Assembly: GCA_038329865.1 (NCBI GenBank)
Contig: JBBQNK010000020.1
Location: 1 to 64,000 of the forward strand
From: JANMES01 sp038329865
GTDB taxonomy: Bacteria; Planctomycetota; Phycisphaerae; Tepidisphaerales; Tepidisphaeraceae
Reading direction: 5' to 3'
Length of the DNA: 64,000 nt
In this document: positions 33,071 to 41,067 of the stretch, piece by piece
Layout: every line of letters begins with the position of its first letter
Position numbering within the stretch: the first letter of the stretch is position 1
Notes under the pieces: model-generated
What the model saw: the letters and a program-made list of their open reading frames with translations, nothing else
Told to the model about the DNA's origin: nothing
Database searches by the model: none
Translations under genes and position numbers: made by a program

Positions 33071-34623
33071 GCCGAACCCTTCTTGAACCGCCGACTCCCC
33101 GCGCGAAGCAGATCCGCAAGACGCGCATCGCCATCATTGGCGTGATGCTGGTTTCTCTTGTAGCCAGCGCCCTGACGCGCGATTGGGCCCGTGCCGCCCG
33201 CGATAACGCCAACCGCGGCAATTCGCCCATCAATACCAGCGGCAAGAGCACCATCGCGAACATGAACAGCTACACGCTGGCGTTGCTGCTCGGCGGGCTG
33301 CGCGGGCCGCTGGTGCTGATCCTCTGGACCAGCAGCGAATCGCAGAAAGTCGATAAGAATCTCGAGGATTTCGATACCAAGGTCGAGCTGATCCGACTGC
33401 TCCAGCCTGAGTTCGATTCGGTGCTGATCTTCCAGATCTGGAACAAGGCCTACAACATTTCCGTGCAGATGTCGTCGCTGTTCAACAAGTACACGACGAT
33501 CCTCGACGCCATCGACTACGGCCAGGCCGCCCTGCAGAACAACCCGGACAACATCAACGTTCTGGAAGCGATCGGCGACGTCTACTTCAACAAGCTCGGC
33601 GGCGCGGCGGAGAAGATTTACTACCGCACGCAGGTCCGCAAGGAATCGCTCCCGCACAAGCTGCACCAGCGGCTGGATAAGAGCGACCCCGGCTGGCGGC
33701 GAATCGAGATGGACCAACTCGTCGACGCCAACGGGTACATCCTTCCCGAGAAGCTCCGCCCGCTGCGCCAACGCCCCGCCGATCTGCCGGCCGGTGAGCC
33801 GTTCAACGACGGGTCGGAACTTCAGTACCTGGCGGCGTTTCAGCCGTTCAAGTACGGCGTTTCGCCAATGGCGCTGGGGTACAACTACTACAAGAAAGCT
33901 CAGATGCTGCAGCGGGTCACGCACCTGCGCCACGCGCAGCTCAGCGAACACATCGTGGACGGCCGCCCGTCGATCGCGCTCAAGTTCTGGGCCGAGGAAG
34001 AGCAGGAGATCGGCCGGCGAAACGAGCAGCGCGCGTTCAATATCGTTCTGCCGAACGCGGTCGACCGCACCGAACTGGAACTGCCGACCGCCGGCCTCGG
34101 GCTCAATGAAAAGCCGGTGGCGCTCGATGACGTCAACGAAGCGATTTACGATTACGACCGCTCCGCCCTGCTCACGGGGTTCGCGCGCGAGGAGTATCAG
34201 CAGCATCTGAAGCTCTTCCCGAACCAGATCTTCACGTACCAGTCGCACCTCGACGGCCTGGTTGCGACCGAGCATTTCGGCAAGGCCGACGCCGCCTACC
34301 TGCATGCGATACTCACCACCGGCCCGGAGCGGGCCAAGTGGGTGAAGATCGCCAAGGACGAATACGCGCAGACGATCTTCCACTACGAGCGCATCATGAT
34401 GAAGTATTACACCGACGAAGGCGTTTTCCGCGCCTTCTTCCCGACGGTGAAGCGCGAGCAGATCGACACCCTGAAGCCCGACGCACTTCACGTCGCGTCC
34501 CTGCGTATCCAGGAAGCCATCGCCAAGGGCGCCCAGGAAAGCCACGGCGAAGACCGCGGGGAATATCTCATCGATATTCAGCGGTGCTCATTGCGATTGA
34601 AGACGCTTGAAGAAACCCACTAA
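33067..34623 (+). CDS. Membrane-anchored protein of the ABC operon, function unknown
   Basis: 518 residues. Start chosen at GTG 33067, overlapping the permease stop by 4 bases; the longer frame from 32980 would read into the permease gene. One membrane anchor at about 18-38 and a second hydrophobic stretch near 72-90, then a long soluble region with weakly repeated helix pairs (ALQNNPDNINVLEAIGDVYFNKLGG resembles a TPR). No enzyme motif recognised. Its tight coupling suggests an accessory subunit of the ABC system. Confidence 0.75.
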   Translation: MSRTLLEPPTPRAKQIRKTRIAIIGVMLVSLVASALTRDWARAARDNANRGNSPINTSGKSTIANMNSYTLALLLGGLRGPLVLILWTSSESQKVDKNLEDFDTKVELIRLLQPEFDSVLIFQIWNKAYNISVQMSSLFNKYTTILDAIDYGQAALQNNPDNINVLEAIGDVYFNKLGGAAEKIYYRTQVRKESLPHKLHQRLDKSDPGWRRIEMDQLVDANGYILPEKLRPLRQRPADLPAGEPFNDGSELQYLAAFQPFKYGVSPMALGYNYYKKAQMLQRVTHLRHAQLSEHIVDGRPSIALKFWAEEEQEIGRRNEQRAFNIVLPNAVDRTELELPTAGLGLNEKPVALDDVNEAIYDYDRSALLTGFAREEYQQHLKLFPNQIFTYQSHLDGLVATEHFGKADAAYLHAILTTGPERAKWVKIAKDEYAQTIFHYERIMMKYYTDEGVFRAFFPTVKREQIDTLKPDALHVASLRIQEAIAKGAQESHGEDRGEYLIDIQRCSLRLKTLEETH

Positions 34624-34792
34624 TTCACCGCGGCGGGTGCGAAATCCCAAAAAAATCGGAATTTTTCTTGACTTTTGTTTGGCCATAGTTAGGTTTTACG
34701 CCAAGTGTGTTCTTTGGCATTTGAATAGCGTTTTGAATTCCGTGGGGAGCCGGATTGGCTTTCGCTTCTACAGCAGACCAACTCCAAGCTTA

Positions 34793-34871
34793 TCGTCATC
34801 CTGAGGTACTCCGAAGGATCTAGCCGACTTGCCGTGGACGCTAGATCCTTCGGAGTACCTCAGGATGACGA
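34793..34871. repeat. Class A inverted repeat, 31-bp perfect arms
   Basis: Arms 34793-34823 and 34841-34871 are exact reverse complements around a 17-nt loop (CCGACTTGCCGTGGACG). Core CATCCTGAGGTACTCCGAAG. The 3' flank TCGGGCAATACAGGTGAAGT is related to that of the 63796 copy, so the element is longer than its arms. Confidence 0.95.
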
Positions 34872-34998
34872 CTACGAGAGTCGGGCAATACAGGTGAAGT
34901 TGAACTACTCGAAGTGCCCCGCCGCCTGCCAACTCACTGAGAGTCGCGACTGAATTTGAACGGTTTCGGGTCAAAACGGGGTGGAAACAGGTTGAGAT

Positions 34999-35036
34999 GG
35001 GGGCGATTTAGGGGCGCTTCGGGGGCGCTTTGGGGG
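34999..35036 (+). repeat. Four-run G-rich tandem repeat (quadruplex motif)
   Basis: G-runs of 5, 4, 5 and 5 at 34999-35003, 35011-35014, 35021-35025 and 35032-35036 with 6-7 base spacers (CGATTTA, CGCTTC, CGCTTT). The unit GGGGGCGCTT repeats nearly exactly and is followed by a T-run, fitting a G-quadruplex consensus. Confidence 0.7.
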
Positions 35037-35181
35037 CGCTTTTTTCGGCTCGGAAAATCATAACTCCATGGCAGGCAAGTGATTGACGTTTTCGGACGTT
35101 TTTTTTCTGTAAGGGCCGATGTCGAAGGTCTCGATTGATCGTCCGCTTTGATAATCCCCGAGCCTCCTCAACTTCGAATCT

Positions 35182-36726
35182 TCATCGCCCGGGGCGTGTT
35201 CCTCGTTGCGGGCCTCGCTTGGCGGTGCGCTTCGGGTGCGGTTTCGCCTGTGGGCGGCGCTTCGGCGGCGCGGTGTCAGCCTTCCGTCGAGGTCGCGGCG
35301 TGCCGTCTTGCTGCGGGATGAGTTCTTTCTTGCCGTTGAGATTTCGGGCGCCTTTGCCGCGGAGCATCAATCGCATCGGCACTTCGGCGTACGGAAGCAA
35401 CTCGCGGAATCGGTTGATCATGAACCGCTGGTACGCGGTGTCGAGGAAATCCGGATTGTTCACGAACAGCACGATCGTCGGCGGCGAGACGTCGGTTTGC
35501 GTCGCATAATAAATTCTCGCGCGGCGACCTGTCGGCGTGCTCGGGCGGCGCTCTTCGAAGATCTGCTTGATCACGCGATTCAGCTGGCCGGTGCTGAGCC
35601 GCTCGTTAGCTTGCTTGAACAGCTTCTGCGCCAGGTCGATTACCATCTGCACGTTCTTCCCGTCCTTGGCGGTGATGAACGCGATCGGCGCATAGTTGAT
35701 GTGCGGGAGTTCCGCGTCGAGGTACGTTTTGTACTCCTGCATGATGCCCGAGTCGTCGTGCTTACCGCCCTGCGACTTGGATTGCTCCTGCAGCATCTGC
35801 TTGGCCAGATCCCACTTGTTGATGACCAGCACCACCGGCTTGAACTGCTCGGCGATGTACTGCGCGAGCTTCTTATCCGGCTCGCTGACGGGCTCGGTCG
35901 CATCGATCAACATCAGCACCACGTCGGCCCGGCGGATGGAGCGCTGGGCGCGGTGGAAGCTGTAGAACTCGATGTCGTTGGTCATCATGTGGCGCTTCTT
36001 GCGCACACCGGCGGTGTCGATAACGATGAGCGTCTTGCCTTCTTTTTCGAACCGCACGTCGATGCTGTCGCGCGTCGTGCCGGGGATTTCCGAGACGATC
36101 ACGCGATCGCCGTGCCCTTCGTAGAGCTCGGCCACCGAGTTCACCAGCGTGCTCTTGCCGGCGTTGCGCTTGCCGACGATCGCCACAAGCGCCTGCGGCT
36201 GCGGCACGGTCGTCGGCGCGTCGGCGAGGTTGACGTTGCTCGCGATCACGTCTTCCAGCAGATCGACGTTGCGCTCGTTGGTGGCGCTCACGCCGATCGG
36301 CGTGCCGAAGCCCATGCGGGCGAAGTCGGCCAGGTTGCTGTCGAGCTTGGGGCCGTCGGCCTTGTTGGCGATGAGCACGGTCTTGATGTTCTTCCGCCGG
36401 AGCATCGAGGCGATTTCGGAATCGGCGCTGGTCAGCCCTTCCTGGCAGTCGACGACGAGCAGCACGAGGTCGGCCCGGGTCATCGCGAGTTCGATCTGAT
36501 GCTTGATGTGATCGGTGAGGTTGTCGGCGTCGACGAAGCCGTACCCGCCGGTATCGACGAGTTCGACGAACCGGTCGCGGATGCGCAGCGGAGTGGAGAT
36601 GCGGTCGCGCGTCACGCCGGGCATATCCTGCACGATGCTGATCAACCGACCAGCCAGCGCATTCAACAGAGACGATTTACCCACGTTGGGCCGGCCGACG
36701 ATCGCTACCACGGGCATCTTAGACAT
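35182..36726 (-). CDS. der: GTPase Der (EngA)
   Basis: Tandem-GTPase that matures the 50S ribosomal subunit. The 514-residue protein has two G domains: first AIVGRPNVGKSSLLN (about 6-20), DTGGYGF, NKADG; second AIVGKRNAGKSTLVN (near 175-190; the usual GRPNVGKS is changed to GKRNAGKS), DTAGVRKK, NKWDLAK; then a KH-like domain (about 360-470). The last 45 residues are a very basic tail (RPRRKADTAP, KPHPKRTAKR) that may bind rRNA. The ATG at 36726 is preferred to the preceding in-frame GTG. Convergent with the ABC operon. Confidence 0.95.
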   Translation of the reverse strand: MSKMPVVAIVGRPNVGKSSLLNALAGRLISIVQDMPGVTRDRISTPLRIRDRFVELVDTGGYGFVDADNLTDHIKHQIELAMTRADLVLLVVDCQEGLTSADSEIASMLRRKNIKTVLIANKADGPKLDSNLADFARMGFGTPIGVSATNERNVDLLEDVIASNVNLADAPTTVPQPQALVAIVGKRNAGKSTLVNSVAELYEGHGDRVIVSEIPGTTRDSIDVRFEKEGKTLIVIDTAGVRKKRHMMTNDIEFYSFHRAQRSIRRADVVLMLIDATEPVSEPDKKLAQYIAEQFKPVVLVINKWDLAKQMLQEQSKSQGGKHDDSGIMQEYKTYLDAELPHINYAPIAFITAKDGKNVQMVIDLAQKLFKQANERLSTGQLNRVIKQIFEERRPSTPTGRRARIYYATQTDVSPPTIVLFVNNPDFLDTAYQRFMINRFRELLPYAEVPMRLMLRGKGARNLNGKKELIPQQDGTPRPRRKADTAPPKRRPQAKPHPKRTAKRGPQRGTRPGR

Positions 36727-37041
36727 CACATCGTTGTCGGTGTTATGGGGAGAGATGTCAAACGGTCAGGCGTCGGGATGTATCGCCTGAACGGTGTGTG
36801 AGCGTGAACCCTTACGTAGCCGCGAACGCCAGTTCGCGAAGTTGTAAGCCCCCAGACCGCGGACTGGCGTTCGTGGCTACGCAATGAAGGAGACGCGACC
36901 GTTAAACCAGGAAAGTGTGAGAATATATTCACAATATTGCAATTGCACGGTCGGCATGTGTATCGTGTCGATATCAAATCTGATTCGGTGTACCAGCTTG
37001 CCCGGCTCTCGGCCGCGGCCAAACAGCAAAGGAGACCGGCC
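36727..37041. other. Divergent promoter region of der and the CBS gene
   Basis: 315 bases without a gene. It contains the class H repeat (36815-36881), then an AT-rich patch with the short palindromes GAATATATTC (36921-36930) and CAATATTG (36932-36939), which could be operator-like sites. AAAGGAGA at 37028-37035 is the SD of the CBS gene. No confident -35/-10 pair. Confidence 0.4.
36815..36881. repeat. Class H three-way-junction repeat
   Basis: Outer CGTAGC (36815-36820) with GCTACG (36876-36881) encloses CGCGAAC/GTTCGCG (36821-36838) and CGCGGAC/GTTCGTG (36858-36875). The second hairpin needs two G-U pairs when read as + strand RNA; on the - strand these would be C/A mismatches. Confidence 0.75.
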
Positions 37042-37479
37042 ATGCCAACCGCACAGGACATCCTCGCCCGCAAAGGGTCACTCATCTACTCCATCGAGCC
37101 GACTGCAACGGTACTGGAAGCCACTAATCGAATGAATCATCACAAGATCGGCGCGCTGATCGTGATGAACGACGGCCAAATGGCTGGCATCTTCACCGAG
37201 CGCGACGTGCTCCGCCGAGTGGTCGGCAATCTGCTGGATCCGGCCAAAGCCACGATTTTCGACGTCATGACGACCGATCTCAAAACCTGCAAGCCCGAGA
37301 CTGACATGGAAGAGATCGCCGAGATCATGCGATCCCGCCGCATCCGCCACGTGCCGGTTGTCGATGAAGAACAAACACTGCTCGGCGTGATTTCGATCGG
37401 CGACATCAACGCGCATAATTCGATCCGCAAAGATGCGGAATTGCATTATCTCAGCGAATACGTCTATGGTCGCGCGTAG
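37042..37479 (+). CDS. CBS domain pair protein
   Basis: 145 residues consisting of two CBS motifs (about 10-65 and 75-130): LIYSIEPTATVLEATNRMNHHKIGALIVM, IFTERDVLRRVVG, then VMTTDLKTCKPETDMEEIAEIM, RHVPVVDEEQTLLGVISIGDI. CBS pairs bind adenosyl nucleotides and sense energy state; stand-alone forms usually regulate a partner that is not identifiable here. The ATG at 37042 is supported by AAAGGAGA; the longer frame from 36937 lacks CBS similarity. A strong hairpin follows. Confidence 0.92.
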   Translation: MPTAQDILARKGSLIYSIEPTATVLEATNRMNHHKIGALIVMNDGQMAGIFTERDVLRRVVGNLLDPAKATIFDVMTTDLKTCKPETDMEEIAEIMRSRRIRHVPVVDEEQTLLGVISIGDINAHNSIRKDAELHYLSEYVYGRA

Positions 37480-37802
37480 TTGCCGCGAAGTGACGAAACA
37501 CCACTCGATTTGGCTTCCCGCTTTCGGTTTCGCATTGTGCTACTTTTTCGCAATGCGAAACCGAAAGCGCGTGGATGCCCCACCAAAAGAATTACCCGCG
37601 CCAATCGGCAACTTCACAATCCCCGCGAAATTCGCCCCAAATTACCGGACGCGCATCAAATACCTTGTGATTTGCCAAGAAGAATCATGCATCCGAGGAG
37701 GAGTTTGTTATCCTAACTGCCTGTCCCCCGGAGAGATGGGAAAGGCTCGCGGCACGTGAGTACAATGTGGCCTAGGCCTGTAGTTCCAAGCGAGAGGTTT
37801 CA
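37480..37802. other. 323-base spacer with 19-bp hairpin
   Basis: No gene recognised. It contains the class J hairpin (37519-37569), TACAAT at 37761-37766 as a possible -10 and a GAGAGG SD at about 37791-37796 for the GTG at 37803. Nothing else supported. Confidence 0.4.
37519..37569. repeat. Class J perfect 19-bp inverted repeat
   Basis: CGCTTTCGGTTTCGCATTG (37519-37537) pairs perfectly with 37551-37569 around a 13-nt T-rich loop. No T-tract follows, so it is not a standard terminator. It is 40 bases after the CBS stop. Confidence 0.9.
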
Positions 37803-38642
37803 GTGAGATATCTGTTTTCCGGATTAATGCGTGACACCGGCATGCCCGTCGAAGGGCATATCGAAGCGGCCGAAGTCGACATCGCCTACGACATGCTCAG
37901 CGGCCACGGCGTGGTTGCGTCTTCCGTTCTGCCTGATCCTAAGCCCCTCAACATTCACGAAGAACTCCCCGACGCGCCTGAGTTGGCCGACGCGCTGGAG
38001 AGCGCGCTCGACAGCAGTTCTTCACAAGTCAATTTCGACGACCTGATGGAGAACCACCGCGGCAAGAAGGTGTGGGTCATCGACCGCGACAAGATCCGCC
38101 GGCGAGTGGCGCAGGTGGTTGAAACCGCATTCCATCTCTCGACCGTGAGCGGCGAGAACCATGCCCAGACGCAGGAGCGCATCCGCACCGCGCTGCACGG
38201 CCTGTTCAGCGACAACCGCAATCTCGCCAGCGAGCGAAACGCCTCGAGCGTGATGGGCGTGAAGTACAACGACCCGAGCATGGGCGCCCAGCGCGTGGCC
38301 GCCGGTCGCGGTGGTACGATTTCGCTCAACCCGGTGATGCCGCCGCCCGAACCCGTCGTTTCCACGCCGGCGCCGGTCGCATCAGGCACGGGCAACATGG
38401 TGCTCGACGACCAGATCACGCGATTGGTGAATGTGGTCAGCGAGGCCGAAGCCGTGCTCGCCACGCTCCGCAACGCCGCCCGCAACCTCGGTTCCGGCGG
38501 TGGTGGCGGCGGGACCATCCGCAAACCTCGCACCCGTCACGCGCTCAACAATGAGAAGAACGACGTGCTGCTCACGATCTACAAATCGAACGTGGAACTG
38601 CTCAAGGCGTACAAGGAAGAACACCAGCGGTCGGCGGGCTGA
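37803..38642 (+). CDS. Hypothetical protein with GspF-like N-terminal motif
   Basis: 279 residues. The first 40 (RYLFSGLMRDTGMPVEGHIE, AAEVDIAYDMLSGHGVV) look like the short N-terminal repeat of type II secretion/type IV pilus inner-membrane proteins (GspF/PilC: Y-x-G...G...G-x-I-x-A...A...L...G), but the transmembrane part is absent. The middle is helical and polar (DDLMENHRGKKVWVIDRDKIRRRV). There is a Gly-rich segment (GSGGGGGG) near 232-240. It may be a soluble partner of a secretion system or simply carry the same small domain. Start GTG at 37803, with a good SD. Confidence 0.65.
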   Translation: MRYLFSGLMRDTGMPVEGHIEAAEVDIAYDMLSGHGVVASSVLPDPKPLNIHEELPDAPELADALESALDSSSSQVNFDDLMENHRGKKVWVIDRDKIRRRVAQVVETAFHLSTVSGENHAQTQERIRTALHGLFSDNRNLASERNASSVMGVKYNDPSMGAQRVAAGRGGTISLNPVMPPPEPVVSTPAPVASGTGNMVLDDQITRLVNVVSEAEAVLATLRNAARNLGSGGGGGGTIRKPRTRHALNNEKNDVLLTIYKSNVELLKAYKEEHQRSAG

Positions 38643-38653
38643 TTCAAAAAGAA

Positions 38654-38719
38654 GTGAACACAGAGACAAAGAGACACAGAGAAGAAATTGGATTTTCTTC
38701 TCTGTGTCTCTGTGTTCAC
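38654..38719. repeat. Class B inverted repeat
   Basis: 5' arm GTGAACACAGAGACAAAGAG...AAGAAA (38654-38687), 3' arm TTTTCTTCTCTG...GTTCAC (to 38719). The left arm has one extra unit. It lies between the 37803 gene and convergent tyrS. Confidence 0.85.
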
Positions 38720-38726
38720 TTTCTGT

Positions 38727-39923
38727 TCAAGGCCTGAGTCGTGCAAACTTGCGCCCGAGCTTGAGCACGATCGGCCCGTCGATCGTCCGCTCGATCTGCC
38801 CGTCCGCCACCTTTTGGCCGTCCAAGCTCACGGCGCCTTCCTTGATCTTTCGATTCGCCTCGCTGTTGCTTGCCGCGAGGCCGGCCTTGACGATCAGCGG
38901 CGCGATCTTGTGCGGGCCTGCGCCGACGGAGAACTCTGGCATCTCGTCGGGAACGCCTTTGTTGACGATGACTTTCTGGAATTCGTCACTGGCCGCTGAA
39001 GCGGCCTGTCCGCTATGAAGCCAGGTTATGAGGTGCCTAGCCAGCGCGATCTTGGCGTCTCGCGGGTTGCTGGCGATCAGCGGTTTGAATTCTTCCGCGG
39101 GCAGATCGGTCAGCAGAGTGTAGTAGCTTTCCATCAGATGGTCCGGCAAGCTCATGACCTTGCCGAACATCCCGTCCTGCCCGCTCGGCGGATCCATAAC
39201 GGCGATGTAGTTCTTCTTGCTCTTGCTCATCTTGTTCACGCCGTCCGTGCCGACGAGCAGCGGCGTGACGATCACGACCTGCCCGTCGCCGCCCTGCTCC
39301 TTCTGAAACTCGCGGCCTACGAGATTGTTAAACAACTGATCGCTGCCCCCCATTTCCACGTCGGCATCGATGCAGACCGAATCCCAACCCTGCAGCAGCG
39401 GGTAGAACATCTCGTGCAGACGAATATCGACATTGGCGGCGAAGCGGTTGGCGAAGTCTTCACGTTGCAGCAGTTGCGCCACACTCTTGCGCGCGAGTAA
39501 TTTGATGACGTCGATCATAGTCATCTTGCCGAGCCATTCGCTGTTGTAACGGACTTCGAGGTGCGCCTCGTCCGTCAGCAAAATCTTGCCGACTTGGCCG
39601 ACGTATGTTTTGGCGTTCGCGTCGATTTCTTCGCCGGTCAGCACAGGCCGCGTCGCATTGCGGCCGCTCGGGTCGCCGACTCTGGCCGTGTAGTCGCCGA
39701 TGATCAGCACCGCCTTGTGGCCCCAGTCCTGGAACTGCCGGATGATTTTCATCGGCACGGCATGGCCGAGCGTGACGTCGGGCGCGGTCGGGTCCATGCC
39801 GAACTTGATGCGCAGCGGCTTGCCGGTCTTGGCGGATTTTTCGAGCTTGGCCTTCAAGTCGGCCTCGTTCAAAATCCGTTCGCTGCGGCGGGAGAGGATG
39901 CTCAGTTGCTCTTGGAAAGTCAT
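38727..39923 (-). CDS. tyrS: Tyrosyl-tRNA synthetase
   Basis: Charges tRNA-Tyr. The 398-residue class I enzyme has the HIGH-like segment GMDPTAPDVTLGHAVP (about 42-57), a DYTARVGDPSGR segment, GSDQLFNNLVGR, the KMSKS loop VNKMSKSKKN (about 231-240) and a C-terminal S4 RNA-binding domain (SEANRKIKEGAVSLDGQKV). The layout matches the shorter TyrS form of many bacteria. Its stop faces a class B repeat; the CPBP gene is upstream on the same strand with a 12-base gap, suggesting cotranscription. Confidence 0.94.
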   Translation of the reverse strand: MTFQEQLSILSRRSERILNEADLKAKLEKSAKTGKPLRIKFGMDPTAPDVTLGHAVPMKIIRQFQDWGHKAVLIIGDYTARVGDPSGRNATRPVLTGEEIDANAKTYVGQVGKILLTDEAHLEVRYNSEWLGKMTMIDVIKLLARKSVAQLLQREDFANRFAANVDIRLHEMFYPLLQGWDSVCIDADVEMGGSDQLFNNLVGREFQKEQGGDGQVVIVTPLLVGTDGVNKMSKSKKNYIAVMDPPSGQDGMFGKVMSLPDHLMESYYTLLTDLPAEEFKPLIASNPRDAKIALARHLITWLHSGQAASAASDEFQKVIVNKGVPDEMPEFSVGAGPHKIAPLIVKAGLAASNSEANRKIKEGAVSLDGQKVADGQIERTIDGPIVLKLGRKFARLRP

Positions 39924-39935
39924 GAGTCGTCAATT

Positions 39936-40985
39936 TTACGAGGTCGGATGCGTCATGAAAAGGAAACCGAGGACCATCACGCCGTTGAACATCGCGTGCA
40001 TGAAGATCGTCGTCCACAAATTGCCCCGCCGCTCGTACGCGAATCCGAGGAAAAGGGAGAGGACGAAGATCGGCGGCCGAGTCCAGCCGGGGTGGACGAA
40101 CGCGAACAGCAACGAGGTCAGGATCACCGCCGTTACGCTTACCCAAAAGGCTTCTAGCGACGGTCCCACGGGCAATTCGGGCGGCGGCGCGATAGCTCGC
40201 GGCTCGTACGGCAATACCACGGCGGGCGGCGATGGCGCGACTCCCTCCTGCGATGACGGCGCGGCCGGCGTCGCGAAAACAGCGGGCGGCGCGATTCGCC
40301 GCAGCCATATCAAACTCCCATTCAACACACTGCGCAGCATGGTTTGAATGTGCCCGCGAAAGAGAATCTCTTCGCTCAGCGGCGCGAGAACCACGGCCGC
40401 GATCGACGCAAGAATCTTCGCCCACTGTGCACCCGTTCCATCCATCGAATGCAGCAGCGGATGCTCGTTGGCGTGACGCATGCCGATGCGCTGGTAAAAC
40501 CATTCCGCGAGATTGGAAACCAGAAAAATGAACGGCAACACGGCCACGAGAAATCCGATCGCCGGAAGAATCGCACGTGCAGGCAGTTCGCGCTTCAGCC
40601 CGACCTGCCCGAACCCGCCGGGCACGATGTAACGCAGCCCCACCACCAGCATCAGCAGCGAAACGGCCGGCAGCATCACGCTGAGCAGAATCATCACGAG
40701 CGGCGGGATCGTTTCCTCGGTCATCTTTTCAAGATCGACCATGCCCCGGGCACGCAGGATGGAAAGCAGAACGATCGTCGCACCCAGGTAAGCCAGGATG
40801 CTCAACCCGGCGTTGAGCGCCAACATCCCGACCGGCCGGCGTGCGAAAAGTCGGGCGACGGCTCCATCATCGCGCCGGGCAAAGGCGCCGCACACCAGCA
40901 TCGCAACCGCCGACACACCGGCCATCACGATCAGCACCACCCAACCCGAGGCATGCGGCAATTCTTCAGCGAGCAGGATCGACAT
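39936..40985 (-). CDS. CPBP family intramembrane metalloprotease
   Basis: 349 residues with about eight membrane segments. The CPBP/Abi motifs are visible: EEILFRGHIQTMLR (EExxxR, about 196-210) and an HPGW histidine segment with FLGFAYERRGNLW; a third His is in IFMHAMFNGV near the C-terminus. The family includes prenyl-protein/CAAX proteases and bacteriocin self-immunity proteins. A proline-rich loop (about 220-260) is inserted between the EExxxR and the next helix. Upstream neighbour of tyrS. Substrate unknown. Confidence 0.85.
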   Translation of the reverse strand: MSILLAEELPHASGWVVLIVMAGVSAVAMLVCGAFARRDDGAVARLFARRPVGMLALNAGLSILAYLGATIVLLSILRARGMVDLEKMTEETIPPLVMILLSVMLPAVSLLMLVVGLRYIVPGGFGQVGLKRELPARAILPAIGFLVAVLPFIFLVSNLAEWFYQRIGMRHANEHPLLHSMDGTGAQWAKILASIAAVVLAPLSEEILFRGHIQTMLRSVLNGSLIWLRRIAPPAVFATPAAPSSQEGVAPSPPAVVLPYEPRAIAPPPELPVGPSLEAFWVSVTAVILTSLLFAFVHPGWTRPPIFVLSLFLGFAYERRGNLWTTIFMHAMFNGVMVLGFLFMTHPTS

Positions 40986-41067
40986 TCAAAGCACCTTGTT
41001 TACAGTTCCCCGCCTTTTCGCGACGATGGGACCAGCCGCGATTCTAGGCTAGTTGGGATGTTTTTCC

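Larger units (their letters stand above)
34624..35181. other. 558-base spacer with class A repeat and G-rich tandem repeat
   Basis: No gene recognised. It holds the class A inverted repeat (34793-34871) with a conserved 3' flank (to about 34918), and four G-runs at 34999-35036. TTGACT at 34668 resembles a -35 but no matching -10 is convincing. It separates the ABC operon from convergent der. Confidence 0.6.

Noticed and set aside
33007..34545. 512-residue leftward frame opposite the third ABC-operon gene
   Set aside because: Antisense shadow without domains; the + strand gene is coupled to its neighbour.
34607..34804. 65-residue frame after the ABC operon
   Set aside because: Overlaps the end of the preceding gene in another frame, runs into the class A repeat and has no features.
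38985..39030. GGCCGCTGAAGCGGCC palindrome inside tyrS as a further in-frame repeat
   Set aside because: TyrS has normal length there and the flanks do not match any repeat class; chance palindrome in coding sequence.
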